Part shown: positions 17,589 through 25,728 of the stretch, in pieces
Position numbering within the stretch: the first letter of the stretch is position 1
Layout: every line of letters begins with the position of its first letter
Source: Rhizobium sp. WYCCWR10014
GTDB lineage: Bacteria > Pseudomonadota > Alphaproteobacteria > Rhizobiales > Rhizobiaceae
Reading direction: 5' to 3'
DNA length: 64,000 bases
Assembly: GCF_001657485.1 (NCBI RefSeq)
Contig: NZ_LXFU01000046.1
Span: 104,821-168,820 of the forward strand
The notes under the pieces: model-generated
The model's input: only the letters and a program-made list of their open reading frames with translations
What the model was told of the DNA's origin: nothing
Database searches by the model: none
Program-made: the position numbers and the translations under genes

Positions 17589-17912
17589 ATCGCATGTCTC
17601 CCTTATCGTTCACACTGGAATAGTGTTCTGATGAAAATTTAACAAGGGACTGCCTTTCCCATCCAGTTTGTCCCTCGAACTACGAGTCGGCATTTGCGCC
17701 GAGCTACAGATTCTGCACCAGGCGGTTGCGCGCAACATGGCATATCGTCTCAATTTTATCGAGAAACCCCACAATTTGAAATGAGAATTTGTGATTGATT
17801 TTCCATTTTCTGATGGAATAGTCACAAAACAGTATAGATGGTGCCCGACTTCGGCTGCGGGGAAGCGGGGGACGACGAGGTCGACAGCGGCCGGCAGGGG
17901 CGACTTGGTAAC

Positions 17913-17944
17913 GCCTCTGGTCGGGTGGCCTTCCGACCAGAGGC
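17913..17944. terminator. Strong hairpin downstream of the alpha/beta hydrolase gene
   Basis: GCCTCTGGTCGG-8 nt-CCGACCAGAGGC is a perfect 12-bp stem 27 bases after the hydrolase stop (17971). There is no U-tract, so it is a terminator-like or RNA-stabilising hairpin. The rest of the 382-bp gap 17589-17970 shows no gene; 17740-17835 is AT-rich and is the likely deoR promoter area. Confidence 0.55.
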
Positions 17945-17970
17945 TTCATCCTCGCGACTGGCTGCGCGCG

Positions 17971-18729
17971 TTATTCGCCGGCTTTCCTTGCCGCCGTTTC
18001 GATTGCATCGGCAACCTTTTCCGGTTGGGAGGCGAAGACGGCGTGGCTGGCCTTGATCTCGGTCACTTCGCTTCCGGCGCGTTTTGCCATGTCACGCTCC
18101 AGTTCGGGGTTGATGGAGCGATCCTCAGTAGCGACGATCGACCAGCTTTTCTTCGTCCGCCATGCCGGCTGAGTGATCTTGGCGGAGAATGCCTGCTTCG
18201 AGGCGAAGACCTGTGATTTTGCCATGAAGTCGGCTTCAGCTTGCGGAAGGTCGGCTGCGAAATCCGCGGCGAAGGCGCCTGGATCGAGATAGAGATATTT
18301 GCCGTCCTTCGTTTCCTTTATATCCATGCTGCCGGCGGGCATCGAGCTGGCGAGGCTGAGCAGGCTTTCGCCCTTGTCGGGCTGGAATGCCGCGACATAG
18401 ACCAGGCCCGCGACCGCGGGATCGTTGCCGGCTTCGGTGATGACCATGCCGCCGTAGCTGTGGCCGACGAGCAGGACCGGGCCGTCCTGAAGGTCGAGAA
18501 CGCGCTTGGTCGCCGCCACATCGTCGTCGAGCGAGGTGATGGGCTGCTGGACGATGGTGACGTTGAACCCGCGCTTCTCGAGAATGTCCGTCGCCTTTCG
18601 CCATCCCGAGCCGTCGGCCAGCGCGCCGTGGACGATCACGATGTTCCTGACCGCGGCAGCCTCTGCTGCGAATGCGATGGCGGTGGTGGCAAATGCAAGT
18701 GCTGCAGTGAAAAGAAGACGTTTGTTCAT
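17971..18729 (-). CDS. Exported alpha/beta hydrolase (esterase-like)
   Basis: 252 residues from ATG 18729 (second Met of the frame; GGAGTGATAGTC lies upstream). A Sec signal peptide covers about 1-24 (LLFTAALAFATTAIAFAAEA). IVIVHGALADGSGW is the oxyanion-loop motif; GHSYGGM carries the nucleophile Ser; HAVFASQPE carries the catalytic His. It resembles the salicylate esterase/methyl-esterase-like group widespread in proteobacteria. Substrate unknown. It follows the dipZ-like gene on the same strand by 54 bases and may be co-transcribed. Confidence 0.82.
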   Translation of the reverse strand: MNKRLLFTAALAFATTAIAFAAEAAAVRNIVIVHGALADGSGWRKATDILEKRGFNVTIVQQPITSLDDDVAATKRVLDLQDGPVLLVGHSYGGMVITEAGNDPAVAGLVYVAAFQPDKGESLLSLASSMPAGSMDIKETKDGKYLYLDPGAFAADFAADLPQAEADFMAKSQVFASKQAFSAKITQPAWRTKKSWSIVATEDRSINPELERDMAKRAGSEVTEIKASHAVFASQPEKVADAIETAARKAGE

Positions 18730-18783
18730 GACTATCACTCCTTTGGTCGTTGTTGATGATCGGGATATTGATGCGTTTCAGGT

Positions 18784-20562
18784 TCAGCCGAATGTGAAGG
18801 CGTAAGCCTGCACGCCGGGATCTAGGAAGCGGATCTCGAAGTTGCGGGCGGCGACCGTGCCAGACTGGCGGACGAGTTGATAAAGCCTAGTCGCGGTGAC
18901 CGTGCCATTGCCATCGGCATCGATGTCGGAGCCGTGGTCAGGCCCCGGCGCCTTGCCGTCGATCTTCACCTGGAAGCGGATCGGCTTGCCTGTGGCACCA
19001 GGCCCAAGAACGAGATGCAGATCGCGGGCGCTGAAGCGATAGGTGATGCCGCCGTCCGGCTGATCAAGCGTCGCCTGATCCCGGCCGACGATCCAGGTCC
19101 CGGACAGACCCCATCCATTGAGACCGGGTTCGGCGATCGAATAGTTGCGCGCCGTGTCGGCCTGCAGCCCTTCGGGGGAGGCGAAGTTTGCCGCCTGTTC
19201 GTAGCCGAGATAGGTTTCGCCGGAGCGGATATTGCCGAGATCAGGACCTGCTTCCACGCCCTTGGCATCCGGCACGACCGGCGCACTTTCCGTCGTTTGG
19301 CTGCCGGCTTCGCGCAGCAGGTCCTGAATGGCCTTTTCGGTCCTGTTGTAATTGCCTTCGCCAAAATGGTGGTAGCGGATCTGGCCTTTGGCATCGATCA
19401 GATAGGCGGCAGGCCAGTAGCTGTTTTCGAAGGCGCGCCAGATGCTGTAATCATTGTCGATCGCAACGGGATAGCCGATCTGGAAGTCGCCGACCGCCTT
19501 CTTGACGTTGTCGATCTTCTTCTCGAAGGCAAATTCCGGGGCGTGGACGCCGATGACGACCAGACCCTGGTCCGCATATTTTTCGGCCCAGGCCCTGACA
19601 TAGGGGATGGTACGAATGCAGTTGATGCAGGAATAGGTCCAGAAGTCGACAAGCACGACCTTGCCTCGCAGCTGTTCTGTGGTGAGAGGCTTAGAGTTCA
19701 GCCATTCTACCGCGCCGTCGAGCGAAGGGGCGCGGCCTTCGACGGGCAAGTCGCTGCGGAAGGGTTTCTTCGCATCAGCTGCGGCGATCATCACCTCGTT
19801 GCTCACCAACTCGGAAGATGAGCCGCCCGAGGGCCTCGCATGCAGCCTGTCAAGTACGGCCTGTTCCAGGGACGCGGTGCTGGCATAGGAAATCCGCGCC
19901 AGCAGGCTGGTATCCAGTCCAAGCGCGATGACGGCGACACCCGCCAACACGGCAGCGCCGAGCACCTGGCGAATCCGATCGCCAAACCCGAGCGAACGCT
20001 TCATGGCGGCGAAGATCTTTCCGCCGACAAGCAGGGCGACGGCAAGCGAACTCGCAGCACCCGCGGCATAGGCGACCAGCAGGAAGGTCGTCTGCAGATT
20101 GGCGCCCTGCAATGCAGCCCCCGTCAGAACGAGGCCGAGGATCGGCCCGGCGCAGGGTGCCCAGAGCAGGCCCGTGGCGACGCCGAGAAGAAGCGCGCTC
20201 CTCACTGTCGTGGTGCCGCGCCCGCCGCCGGAGGCGTTCAGGAGATTGTTGCCGAGGTCGACGACCGGCCGGGCAAGCGTGCTTGCGATGCGCGGCGAAA
20301 GCAGGCTTGCGCCGAACATTGCAAGCAGCACGATCGCTGCAAGGCGGCCATATTCATTGGCGCGAATGGCCCAGCTGCCGCCGACTGCGGCAAGTGTGGC
20401 GACCAGCGCGAAGGTGGCGGCCATGCCCGCCAGCATCGGCAGCGTGCTTCTGACGAAGGGCTGTCCGGCGCGGGCGAAGACGAAGGGGAGGATGGGCAGG
20501 ATACACGGACTGAGGATCGTCAGCGCGCCTCCGAGATAGGCAATGATCAGAAGTGTCATCAT
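18784..20562 (-). CDS. DipZ-like fusion: CcdA membrane domain, thioredoxin and C-terminal beta domain
   Basis: 592 residues from ATG 20562 (AAAGGAAACG upstream; ATG 20559 is equally possible). Residues ~1-230 are a CcdA/DsbD-type membrane domain with a Cys in LSPCILPILPF and another in LLWAPCAGPILG, which shuttle electrons across the membrane. A TlpA-like thioredoxin domain follows (FWTYSCINCIRTIPYV, a CINC active site). The last ~150 residues resemble the C-terminal domain of mycobacterial DipZ. It probably keeps periplasmic thiols reduced. It is divergent from the hydrolase at 20910 across the GATACA region. Confidence 0.87.
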   Translation of the reverse strand: MMTLLIIAYLGGALTILSPCILPILPFVFARAGQPFVRSTLPMLAGMAATFALVATLAAVGGSWAIRANEYGRLAAIVLLAMFGASLLSPRIASTLARPVVDLGNNLLNASGGGRGTTTVRSALLLGVATGLLWAPCAGPILGLVLTGAALQGANLQTTFLLVAYAAGAASSLAVALLVGGKIFAAMKRSLGFGDRIRQVLGAAVLAGVAVIALGLDTSLLARISYASTASLEQAVLDRLHARPSGGSSSELVSNEVMIAAADAKKPFRSDLPVEGRAPSLDGAVEWLNSKPLTTEQLRGKVVLVDFWTYSCINCIRTIPYVRAWAEKYADQGLVVIGVHAPEFAFEKKIDNVKKAVGDFQIGYPVAIDNDYSIWRAFENSYWPAAYLIDAKGQIRYHHFGEGNYNRTEKAIQDLLREAGSQTTESAPVVPDAKGVEAGPDLGNIRSGETYLGYEQAANFASPEGLQADTARNYSIAEPGLNGWGLSGTWIVGRDQATLDQPDGGITYRFSARDLHLVLGPGATGKPIRFQVKIDGKAPGPDHGSDIDADGNGTVTATRLYQLVRQSGTVAARNFEIRFLDPGVQAYAFTFG

Positions 20563-20640
20563 CGTTTCCTTTGAAACCGATTGATCGGGCTCTGGGCGGC
20601 GATGGGGCCTGAACCAGCAACGGCGGGGATATGGCCGGTG

Positions 20641-20863
20641 TGAAGTATCCCCGATGTGTCCGGCTTTGCGGGAAAATGTACCGAAGTGTCGGGGTAGGGC
20701 GGCGGCGATACAAAGCGATACAAACTGCCGCAGTGGCGAGGAAACGGCTGCGGCCAATGCGACCACTTGCTGAGGCAGCGCGATTGTATCGGAATGTATC
20801 CAGGCAGCCGGAAGCTACATCCGCATTCAAAAAACGGTTGCTTACGACATATCGGGGATACAA
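20641..20863. promoter_or_regulatory. Cluster of GATACA boxes between dipZ-like and hydrolase genes
   Basis: The 347-bp divergent gap holds GATACA at 20707-20712 and 20717-20722 (exactly 10 bp apart, within an exact tandem GCGATACAAA). On the other strand GATACA lies at 20785-20790 and 20795-20800, again 10 bp apart. Single boxes in a GGGGATAC context lie at 20641-20660 (minus) and 20846-20863 (plus). Direct repeats with 10-11 bp pitch are the usual target form of OmpR/PhoB-family regulators, and such a regulator is encoded at 22086. No gene lies in the gap. Confidence 0.6.
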
Positions 20864-20909
20864 GTAGGGCGCCTTTTCGCGACCGTGATCCATTCGACAG
20901 GAGAGACCG

Positions 20910-21959
20910 ATGTCAGAGCAAATCAACCATAACCGCCGCCGTTTCTTCGGCATGACGGCAATCGCCCTTGCGGCCGTCGAATTCGGCGTGGCCGGCACGG
21001 CCGCCGCCCAGTCGTCTGCGACTGCCGCATCGGTGCCAGCTATAAAGCCCGGAACCAACACGTCTTTCGAGGCGCTGAAGCAGGTCAAGGCAGGCGTGCT
21101 CGACATCGGTTATGCCGAAGCGGGAAAGGCGGATGCCCCCGTTGTATTGCTGCTACACGGCTGGCCCTATGACATCTATAGTTTCGTCGATGTCGCGCCG
21201 CTGCTTGCCGCGGCGGGTTACAGGGTGATTGTGCCTTATCTACGTGGTTACGGGACGACCCGCTTCCTGGATGACCAGACGCCTCGCAACGGCCAGCCGT
21301 CAGCGCTCGCCGCCGATATGATCGCGCTGCTCGATGCGCTGGATATCGAGGAGGCCGTCATTGCCGGCTACGACTGGGGCGGGCGGACCGCCAATATCAT
21401 GGCGGCGCTCTGGCCCGAGCGCTGCAAGGCGATGGTCTCTGTAAGCGGCTACCTGATCGGTAGCCAGGAGGCCAACAAGAAGCCGCTTCCACCGAAAGCC
21501 GAACTCGCCTGGTGGTACCAGTTCTATTTCGCCACTGAACGCGGTCGTCAGGGATACGAGAGCAACACGCATGATTTCGCAAAGCTTATCTGGCAGACGG
21601 CGTCTCCGAAGTGGAACTTCGACGATGCGACATTCGACAGATCGGCCGCTGCCTTCGACAATCCTGACCATGTCGCGATCGTCATTCACAATTATCGCTG
21701 GCGCCTGGGGCTTGTCGAAGGCGAGGCCAAGTACGATGCCTATGAGACGACTCTCGCCGCAACGCCTGTCATTTCGGTGCCGACCATCACCATGGAAGGT
21801 GATGCAAACGGTGCGCCGCATCCACAGCCTTCCGCTTACGCCGGAAAATTCTCCGGCAAATACGAGCATCGGACGATCGGTGGCGGCATTGGCCACAACC
21901 TGCCTCAGGAAGCGCCGCAGGCTTTTGCGCAGGCGGTCATAGACGTCGATCGTTTCTAG
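20910..21959 (+). CDS. Tat-exported epoxide-hydrolase-like alpha/beta hydrolase
   Basis: 349 residues. A twin-arginine signal NHNRRRFFGMTAIALAAVEF runs to about residue 37 (AAAQS). The domain has LLLHGWPYDIYSF (oxyanion HGWP), the nucleophile Asp in AGYDWGGRT, and the C-terminal His in GIGHNLPQEAP, a set typical of epoxide hydrolases and haloalkane dehalogenases. CAGGAGAGACCG precedes the ATG. The Tat signal implies periplasmic activity. It lies upstream of the two-component genes, separated by a perfect hairpin. Confidence 0.85.
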   Translation: MSEQINHNRRRFFGMTAIALAAVEFGVAGTAAAQSSATAASVPAIKPGTNTSFEALKQVKAGVLDIGYAEAGKADAPVVLLLHGWPYDIYSFVDVAPLLAAAGYRVIVPYLRGYGTTRFLDDQTPRNGQPSALAADMIALLDALDIEEAVIAGYDWGGRTANIMAALWPERCKAMVSVSGYLIGSQEANKKPLPPKAELAWWYQFYFATERGRQGYESNTHDFAKLIWQTASPKWNFDDATFDRSAAAFDNPDHVAIVIHNYRWRLGLVEGEAKYDAYETTLAATPVISVPTITMEGDANGAPHPQPSAYAGKFSGKYEHRTIGGGIGHNLPQEAPQAFAQAVIDVDRF

Positions 21960-22012
21960 GTCGACGATGCCGGTTGCAGCGCCTCGTTGCTCCGGCCAGC
22001 GGAATGTGCGTA

Positions 22013-22058
22013 GGTCGCGTCTGTCGCTTCGGTCAGGAACGAAGCGACAGACGCGACC
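22013..22058. other. Perfect 19-bp intercistronic hairpin
   Basis: GGTCGCGTCTGTCGCTTCG, 8-nt loop (GTCAGGAA), then its exact reverse complement at 22040-22058. It lies between the hydrolase stop (21959) and the response-regulator start (22086). No U-tract follows, and a ribosome site AAGGAACAGGG lies about 15 bases later. It may terminate, protect or process the transcript, or be a mobile palindrome. Confidence 0.7.
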
Positions 22059-22085
22059 GCTTCTATCGATAAGGAACAGGGAAAT

Positions 22086-22826
22086 ATGGATCATGTCGAT
22101 CACATCCTGATCGTCGATGACGATCGCGAAATCCGCGAGCTGGTATCGGGCTATCTGCAAAAGAACGGCTTGCGCACGAGCGTTGCTGCCGACGGGCGCC
22201 AGATGCGCAGCTTTGTCGAAGCCAATGCCGTCGACCTGATCGTGCTTGATGTGATGATGCCTGGTGACGACGGGCTGGTGCTCTGCCGCGAACTGCGCGC
22301 CGGCCGGCATAAGGCGATCCCGATCCTGATGCTGACGGCCCGCACCGACGAGATGGACAGGATCCTCGGGCTGGAGATGGGTGCCGACGACTATCTTCCC
22401 AAGCCCTTCGCTGCGCGGGAACTGCTCGCCCGCATCAAGGCGGTGCTGCGGCGGACGCGGATGTTGCCGCCCAACCTGCAGATCAGCGAGGCGGGACAAT
22501 TGCTGACCTTCGGCGACTGGCGGCTCGATACGGTGGCCCGGCACCTTCTCGACAAGGAGGGGACCGCGATTGCGCTCAGCGGCGCCGAATACCGCCTGCT
22601 TCGCGTGTTCATCGACCATTCGCAGCGGGTGCTCAATCGCGACCAGCTTTTGAGCCTGACACAGGGGCGCGACGCCGATCTTTTCGATCGCTCGATCGAT
22701 CTTCTGGTCAGCCGCCTTCGCCAGCGGTTGGGCGACGATGCGCGCGAACCGACCTATATCAAGACGGTGCGCAGCGAAGGCTATGTGTTTTCGGTTCCGG
22801 TCGAGATATCGGAGGCGCGCCAATGA
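22086..22826 (+). CDS. OmpR/PhoB-family response regulator
   Basis: 246 residues. The receiver domain has the acidic pocket LIVDDDREIREL, phospho-acceptor Asp in DLIVLDVMMPGDDG (about residue 55), and Lys in YLPKPFAARELLARIKAVLRR. The C-terminal winged helix (about 135-235) has LSGAEYRLLRVFIDHSQRVLNRDQLL and RSIDLLVSRLRQRLGD. The stop overlaps the kinase start (ATGA). Likely controls the upstream dipZ-like/hydrolase promoters through the GATACA repeats; that target assignment is inference. Confidence 0.92.
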   Translation: MDHVDHILIVDDDREIRELVSGYLQKNGLRTSVAADGRQMRSFVEANAVDLIVLDVMMPGDDGLVLCRELRAGRHKAIPILMLTARTDEMDRILGLEMGADDYLPKPFAARELLARIKAVLRRTRMLPPNLQISEAGQLLTFGDWRLDTVARHLLDKEGTAIALSGAEYRLLRVFIDHSQRVLNRDQLLSLTQGRDADLFDRSIDLLVSRLRQRLGDDAREPTYIKTVRSEGYVFSVPVEISEARQ

Positions 22827-24145
22827 AGGCGGCAATCCCCTTGCGTTCGGGCCTGACGTGGCCGAGCACGTTGCGGTCGCGGATCTTCCTGATCCTGCTG
22901 ATCGGACTGGCCTTCGCCTACGGTCTGTCCTTCAGTGTGCTCTATATGGAGCGGTACATGTCGGCCAAGGCCGTGATGCTCGGCACGCTGGAAAACGACG
23001 TTGCAACGTCGATTGCCGTTCTCGATCGGCTTCCGCCAGGCGAACGCGGCGATCTGCTCGACCGGCTGAGCCGCGGCAACTATCGTTTCGTGCTCGGGCC
23101 TGGCCTTCCCGGCGTGTCTGACACGTCAAGCAAAGGGGCGGAAATCTCAGGAAAGATCGAGGAGGCCATCGGGCACCGCTTTCCGATCCGGATCGAACGG
23201 ATTCCTGGCGATGTGAACCGGCTGCAGGCGCATCTGACGCTCAGCGACGGAAGCCCGTTGACGATCGACGTCACGCCGAAAGGCGTCATGCCGATTGCCG
23301 CATGGCTGCCTTATGTCTTCGTCATCCAGATGGCGCTGCTCATCCTCTGTACCTGGTTTGCGGTTCGCCAGGCGATCCGCCCGCTCGGCGAGCTTGCTGC
23401 CGCCGCCGATGCTCTTGACCCGAACAAGGACGGCCCGGCTTTGAGCGAGGCGGGGCCAAGGGAGGTCGCGCATGCGGCACGGGCGTTCAATGCGATGCGG
23501 GAGAGGATTGCCCATTATCTCGAAGAGCGCGTCCAGATACTGGCGGCCATCTCGCATGACCTGCAGACGCCGATCACCCGCATGCGGCTGCGTGCCGACA
23601 TGGCGGAGGATTCGCCGGAGAAAGACAAGCTCGTGCATGATCTCGGCGAGATCCAGCGTCTCGTTCAGGACGGCATTGCCTACGCACGCAGCGCGCATGG
23701 CAATGGCGAGAAGAACGCCCGCATTGATCTCGCCTCGTTCATCGACAGCATAGCCTACGACTATCAGGACATTGGAAAGGCCGTCACCGTCGTCGGCCTG
23801 GTTCAGGGTGCCGCCTTTACCAAGCCGCATGCTCTTCGTCGCATCCTGTCGAATTTCATCGACAATGCGCTGAAGTTTGCCGGCGCCGCCGAGATCAATG
23901 TCGAGCGAAGCGCCGAGAACGGTATCGTCATTTCAGTCATGGACCGCGGGCCTGGAATTCCCGACGATATGCTCGAGGCTGCCATGCAGCCTTTCTTCCG
24001 GCTGGAGCAATCCCGCAACCGGGAGACCGGCGGCACCGGTCTCGGTCTCGCGATCGCCCAGCAGCTGACGGCCAAGATCGGCGGATCACTCCGGCTCTAC
24101 AATCGCGCCGGCGGTGGTCTGGCGGCAGAAGTCACCATTCGTTGA
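22823..24145 (+). CDS. Membrane sensor histidine kinase
   Basis: 440 residues. Two membrane segments (about 18-42 and 158-180) enclose a ~115-residue periplasmic sensor region. HAMP follows (VRQAIRPLGELAAAADAL), then the H-box ISHDLQTPITRMRLRADM, N-box NFIDNALKFA, G1 DRGPGIPDDM, F-box PFFRLEQSR and G2 GGTGLGLAIA. All catalytic boxes are intact. It is the EnvZ-type partner of the regulator just upstream. The stimulus is unknown; neighbours suggest periplasmic redox or xenobiotic stress. Confidence 0.92.
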   Translation: MKAAIPLRSGLTWPSTLRSRIFLILLIGLAFAYGLSFSVLYMERYMSAKAVMLGTLENDVATSIAVLDRLPPGERGDLLDRLSRGNYRFVLGPGLPGVSDTSSKGAEISGKIEEAIGHRFPIRIERIPGDVNRLQAHLTLSDGSPLTIDVTPKGVMPIAAWLPYVFVIQMALLILCTWFAVRQAIRPLGELAAAADALDPNKDGPALSEAGPREVAHAARAFNAMRERIAHYLEERVQILAAISHDLQTPITRMRLRADMAEDSPEKDKLVHDLGEIQRLVQDGIAYARSAHGNGEKNARIDLASFIDSIAYDYQDIGKAVTVVGLVQGAAFTKPHALRRILSNFIDNALKFAGAAEINVERSAENGIVISVMDRGPGIPDDMLEAAMQPFFRLEQSRNRETGGTGLGLAIAQQLTAKIGGSLRLYNRAGGGLAAEVTIR

Positions 24146-24334
24146 CGTCGGCAGCCACCGCAAAATTTCGAGATGTTTGTATGTAAAGATGTCTTCGATA
24201 TCGGATGCTACGTTTTGTGACATTTTGGGCGATTTCGGAAACATGGCGGATATATCAGTCGGTCAAACCACACTCCGTCAACCCGGCCGCGCAGCGGCCA
24301 GTCGCTTGCAGCGACGCAACACAAGGAGTGTTCC

Positions 24335-24751
24335 ATGACAAAGATCGACAAGGTTCTCTATACCGGCAAGACCCACACGACGGGTGGGCGCGACGGCGCG
24401 TCGCACAGCGACGACGGCCAGCTTGATATCAAGCTTTCGCCTCCGGGCAGCAACCGCGCCGGCACCAATCCCGAACAGCTTTTCGCTGCCGGCTGGTCTG
24501 CCTGCTTCATCGGCGCGATCGGCATTGCTGCCGGCAAGCTGAAAGTCAGGCTTCCTGCAGATGCCGCCGTCAACGCCGAGGTCGATCTCGGGGCGACGGA
24601 CGGCGACTATTTCCTCCAGGCTCGCCTCAAGGTCAGCCTGCCGGGCATCGAAGTGGATCTGGCAAGGGCGCTCGTGGATGAAGCGCACCGGACCTGCCCC
24701 TATTCGAAGGCAACCCGCGGCAATATCAACGTCGAATTGAGCATTGCCTGA
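24335..24751 (+). CDS. ohr: Organic hydroperoxide resistance protein
   Basis: 138 residues of the Ohr/OsmC family. It reduces organic peroxides in the cytoplasm using two conserved Cys, seen in WSACFIGAIG (about residue 58) and RTCPYSKATRG (about 122). VLYTGKTHTTGGRDG at the N-terminus is the Ohr form. AAGGAGTGTTCC precedes the ATG. No OhrR gene adjoins it, unlike many ohr loci, so control is probably by another regulator. The 189-bp gap before it shows no gene. Confidence 0.92.
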   Translation: MTKIDKVLYTGKTHTTGGRDGASHSDDGQLDIKLSPPGSNRAGTNPEQLFAAGWSACFIGAIGIAAGKLKVRLPADAAVNAEVDLGATDGDYFLQARLKVSLPGIEVDLARALVDEAHRTCPYSKATRGNINVELSIA

Positions 24752-24781
24752 CGGATGGGATCGATCGCGAAAAGGAAACAT

Positions 24782-24804
24782 GACGAGGCCGATCGGGCCT
24801 CGTC
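24782..24804. terminator. Hairpin after ohr
   Basis: GACGAGGCC-GATCG-GGCCTCGTC is a perfect 9-bp stem 30 bases after the ohr stop and 15 bases before the small ORF at 24819. There is no U-tract; terminator-like. Confidence 0.5.
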
Positions 24805-24818
24805 GATGGGAGGAGCCA

Positions 24819-24980
24819 ATGAGACTGATGATGATCTGCATTCTGGGGGCGACGATTTTCGCAGCGCCCTGCATCTACGATGTAAGCTCACAGGAGCCGT
24901 CGCCGCTTGTGGGCCTCGTGACGGCGGCATCCGCAGCTTCATCCTCAGGGGAGCGGCCACCGCTCCAGCCGCTCTTTTAG
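24819..24980 (+). CDS. Small exported protein, function unknown
   Basis: 53 residues from ATG 24819, which has a strong GGGAGGAGCCA ribosome site. The N-terminus MRLMMICILGATIFAAPCIYD reads as a short signal or lipoprotein-like leader with a Cys near position 18. The remainder (PSPLVGLVTAASAASSSGER) is small-residue rich and ends PPLQPLF. It lies 20 bases before the GST-like gene and may be co-translated with it. No family recognised. Confidence 0.5.
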   Translation: MRLMMICILGATIFAAPCIYDVSSQEPSPLVGLVTAASAASSSGERPPLQPLF

Positions 24981-25000
24981 TTCACCAAAGGAGAAAGACC

Positions 25001-25636
25001 GTGAAGCTCTATCAGAATGAAATTTCCTCGGCGACATCTCGCGTCCGCATCGCGCTCGCCTTGAAGGGGCTGACGGCCGAAGCGCTGCCGGTCACCATCC
25101 TCGGCGAAGATTCCGAGAGCCGCCAGGCCGGATATCGCAGCGTCAATCCGCAGGGGCTCGTGCCCGCCTTGCTGACGGATAGCGGCGTTCTCCTCACCCA
25201 GTCACTGGCGATCGTCGAATATCTCGATGAGCTTCAGCCTGAACCGCAATTGCTACCTGACACGGCAGAAGATAGGGCGCAGGCGCGGTCGATCGCGCTT
25301 GCGATCGCAGCCGAGATCCATGCGCTGCTGCCGCCGCGGATCGGCCTGCATCTCGGCAAGGTCTTCCAGGCGGATGCCGATGCCGTTACTGCCTGGAATC
25401 GTCATTGGGTCGGCGAGGGAATGGCCGCGGTCGAGACGATGATCGCCGGCCGCCGGCAAGGGGCCTTCGCCGTCGGCGATCGCCCGAGCATTGCCGATAT
25501 CTTCCTCTTCCCGCAGTCGATCGGCGCCCGTCGCCTCGGCTTCGATCTCACCCGATGGCCCAATATCGCTGAGATTGTCGCCCGGCTGGAGGCCATACCG
25601 GCTTTCCGGGATAACGCGCCCGCACCGAGACGATAA
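25001..25636 (+). CDS. Glutathione S-transferase of zeta/maleylacetoacetate-isomerase type
   Basis: 211 residues from a GTG at 25001 with AAAGGAG upstream; the translated frame before it is non-homologous. The zeta-class layout is clear: YQNEISSATSRVRIALALKG, VNPQGLVPALLTDSG and LTQSLAIVEYLDELQP in the thioredoxin-fold half, then an all-helical half with VGDRPSIADIFLFPQ. Zeta GSTs carry SSCxxWRVRIAL; here the Cys is replaced by Ala (SSATSR), so isomerase chemistry may be altered. No tyrosine-degradation genes adjoin it. Confidence 0.8.
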   Translation: MKLYQNEISSATSRVRIALALKGLTAEALPVTILGEDSESRQAGYRSVNPQGLVPALLTDSGVLLTQSLAIVEYLDELQPEPQLLPDTAEDRAQARSIALAIAAEIHALLPPRIGLHLGKVFQADADAVTAWNRHWVGEGMAAVETMIAGRRQGAFAVGDRPSIADIFLFPQSIGARRLGFDLTRWPNIAEIVARLEAIPAFRDNAPAPRR

Positions 25637-25728
25637 TTCGATCGATGAAGAAACGGCCGCAGGTGACTGTGGCCGCTTCACTTCTCCTGTTCGGACCAGG
25701 CATCGCCTTGACCGCCCGTCGGCCGCTT

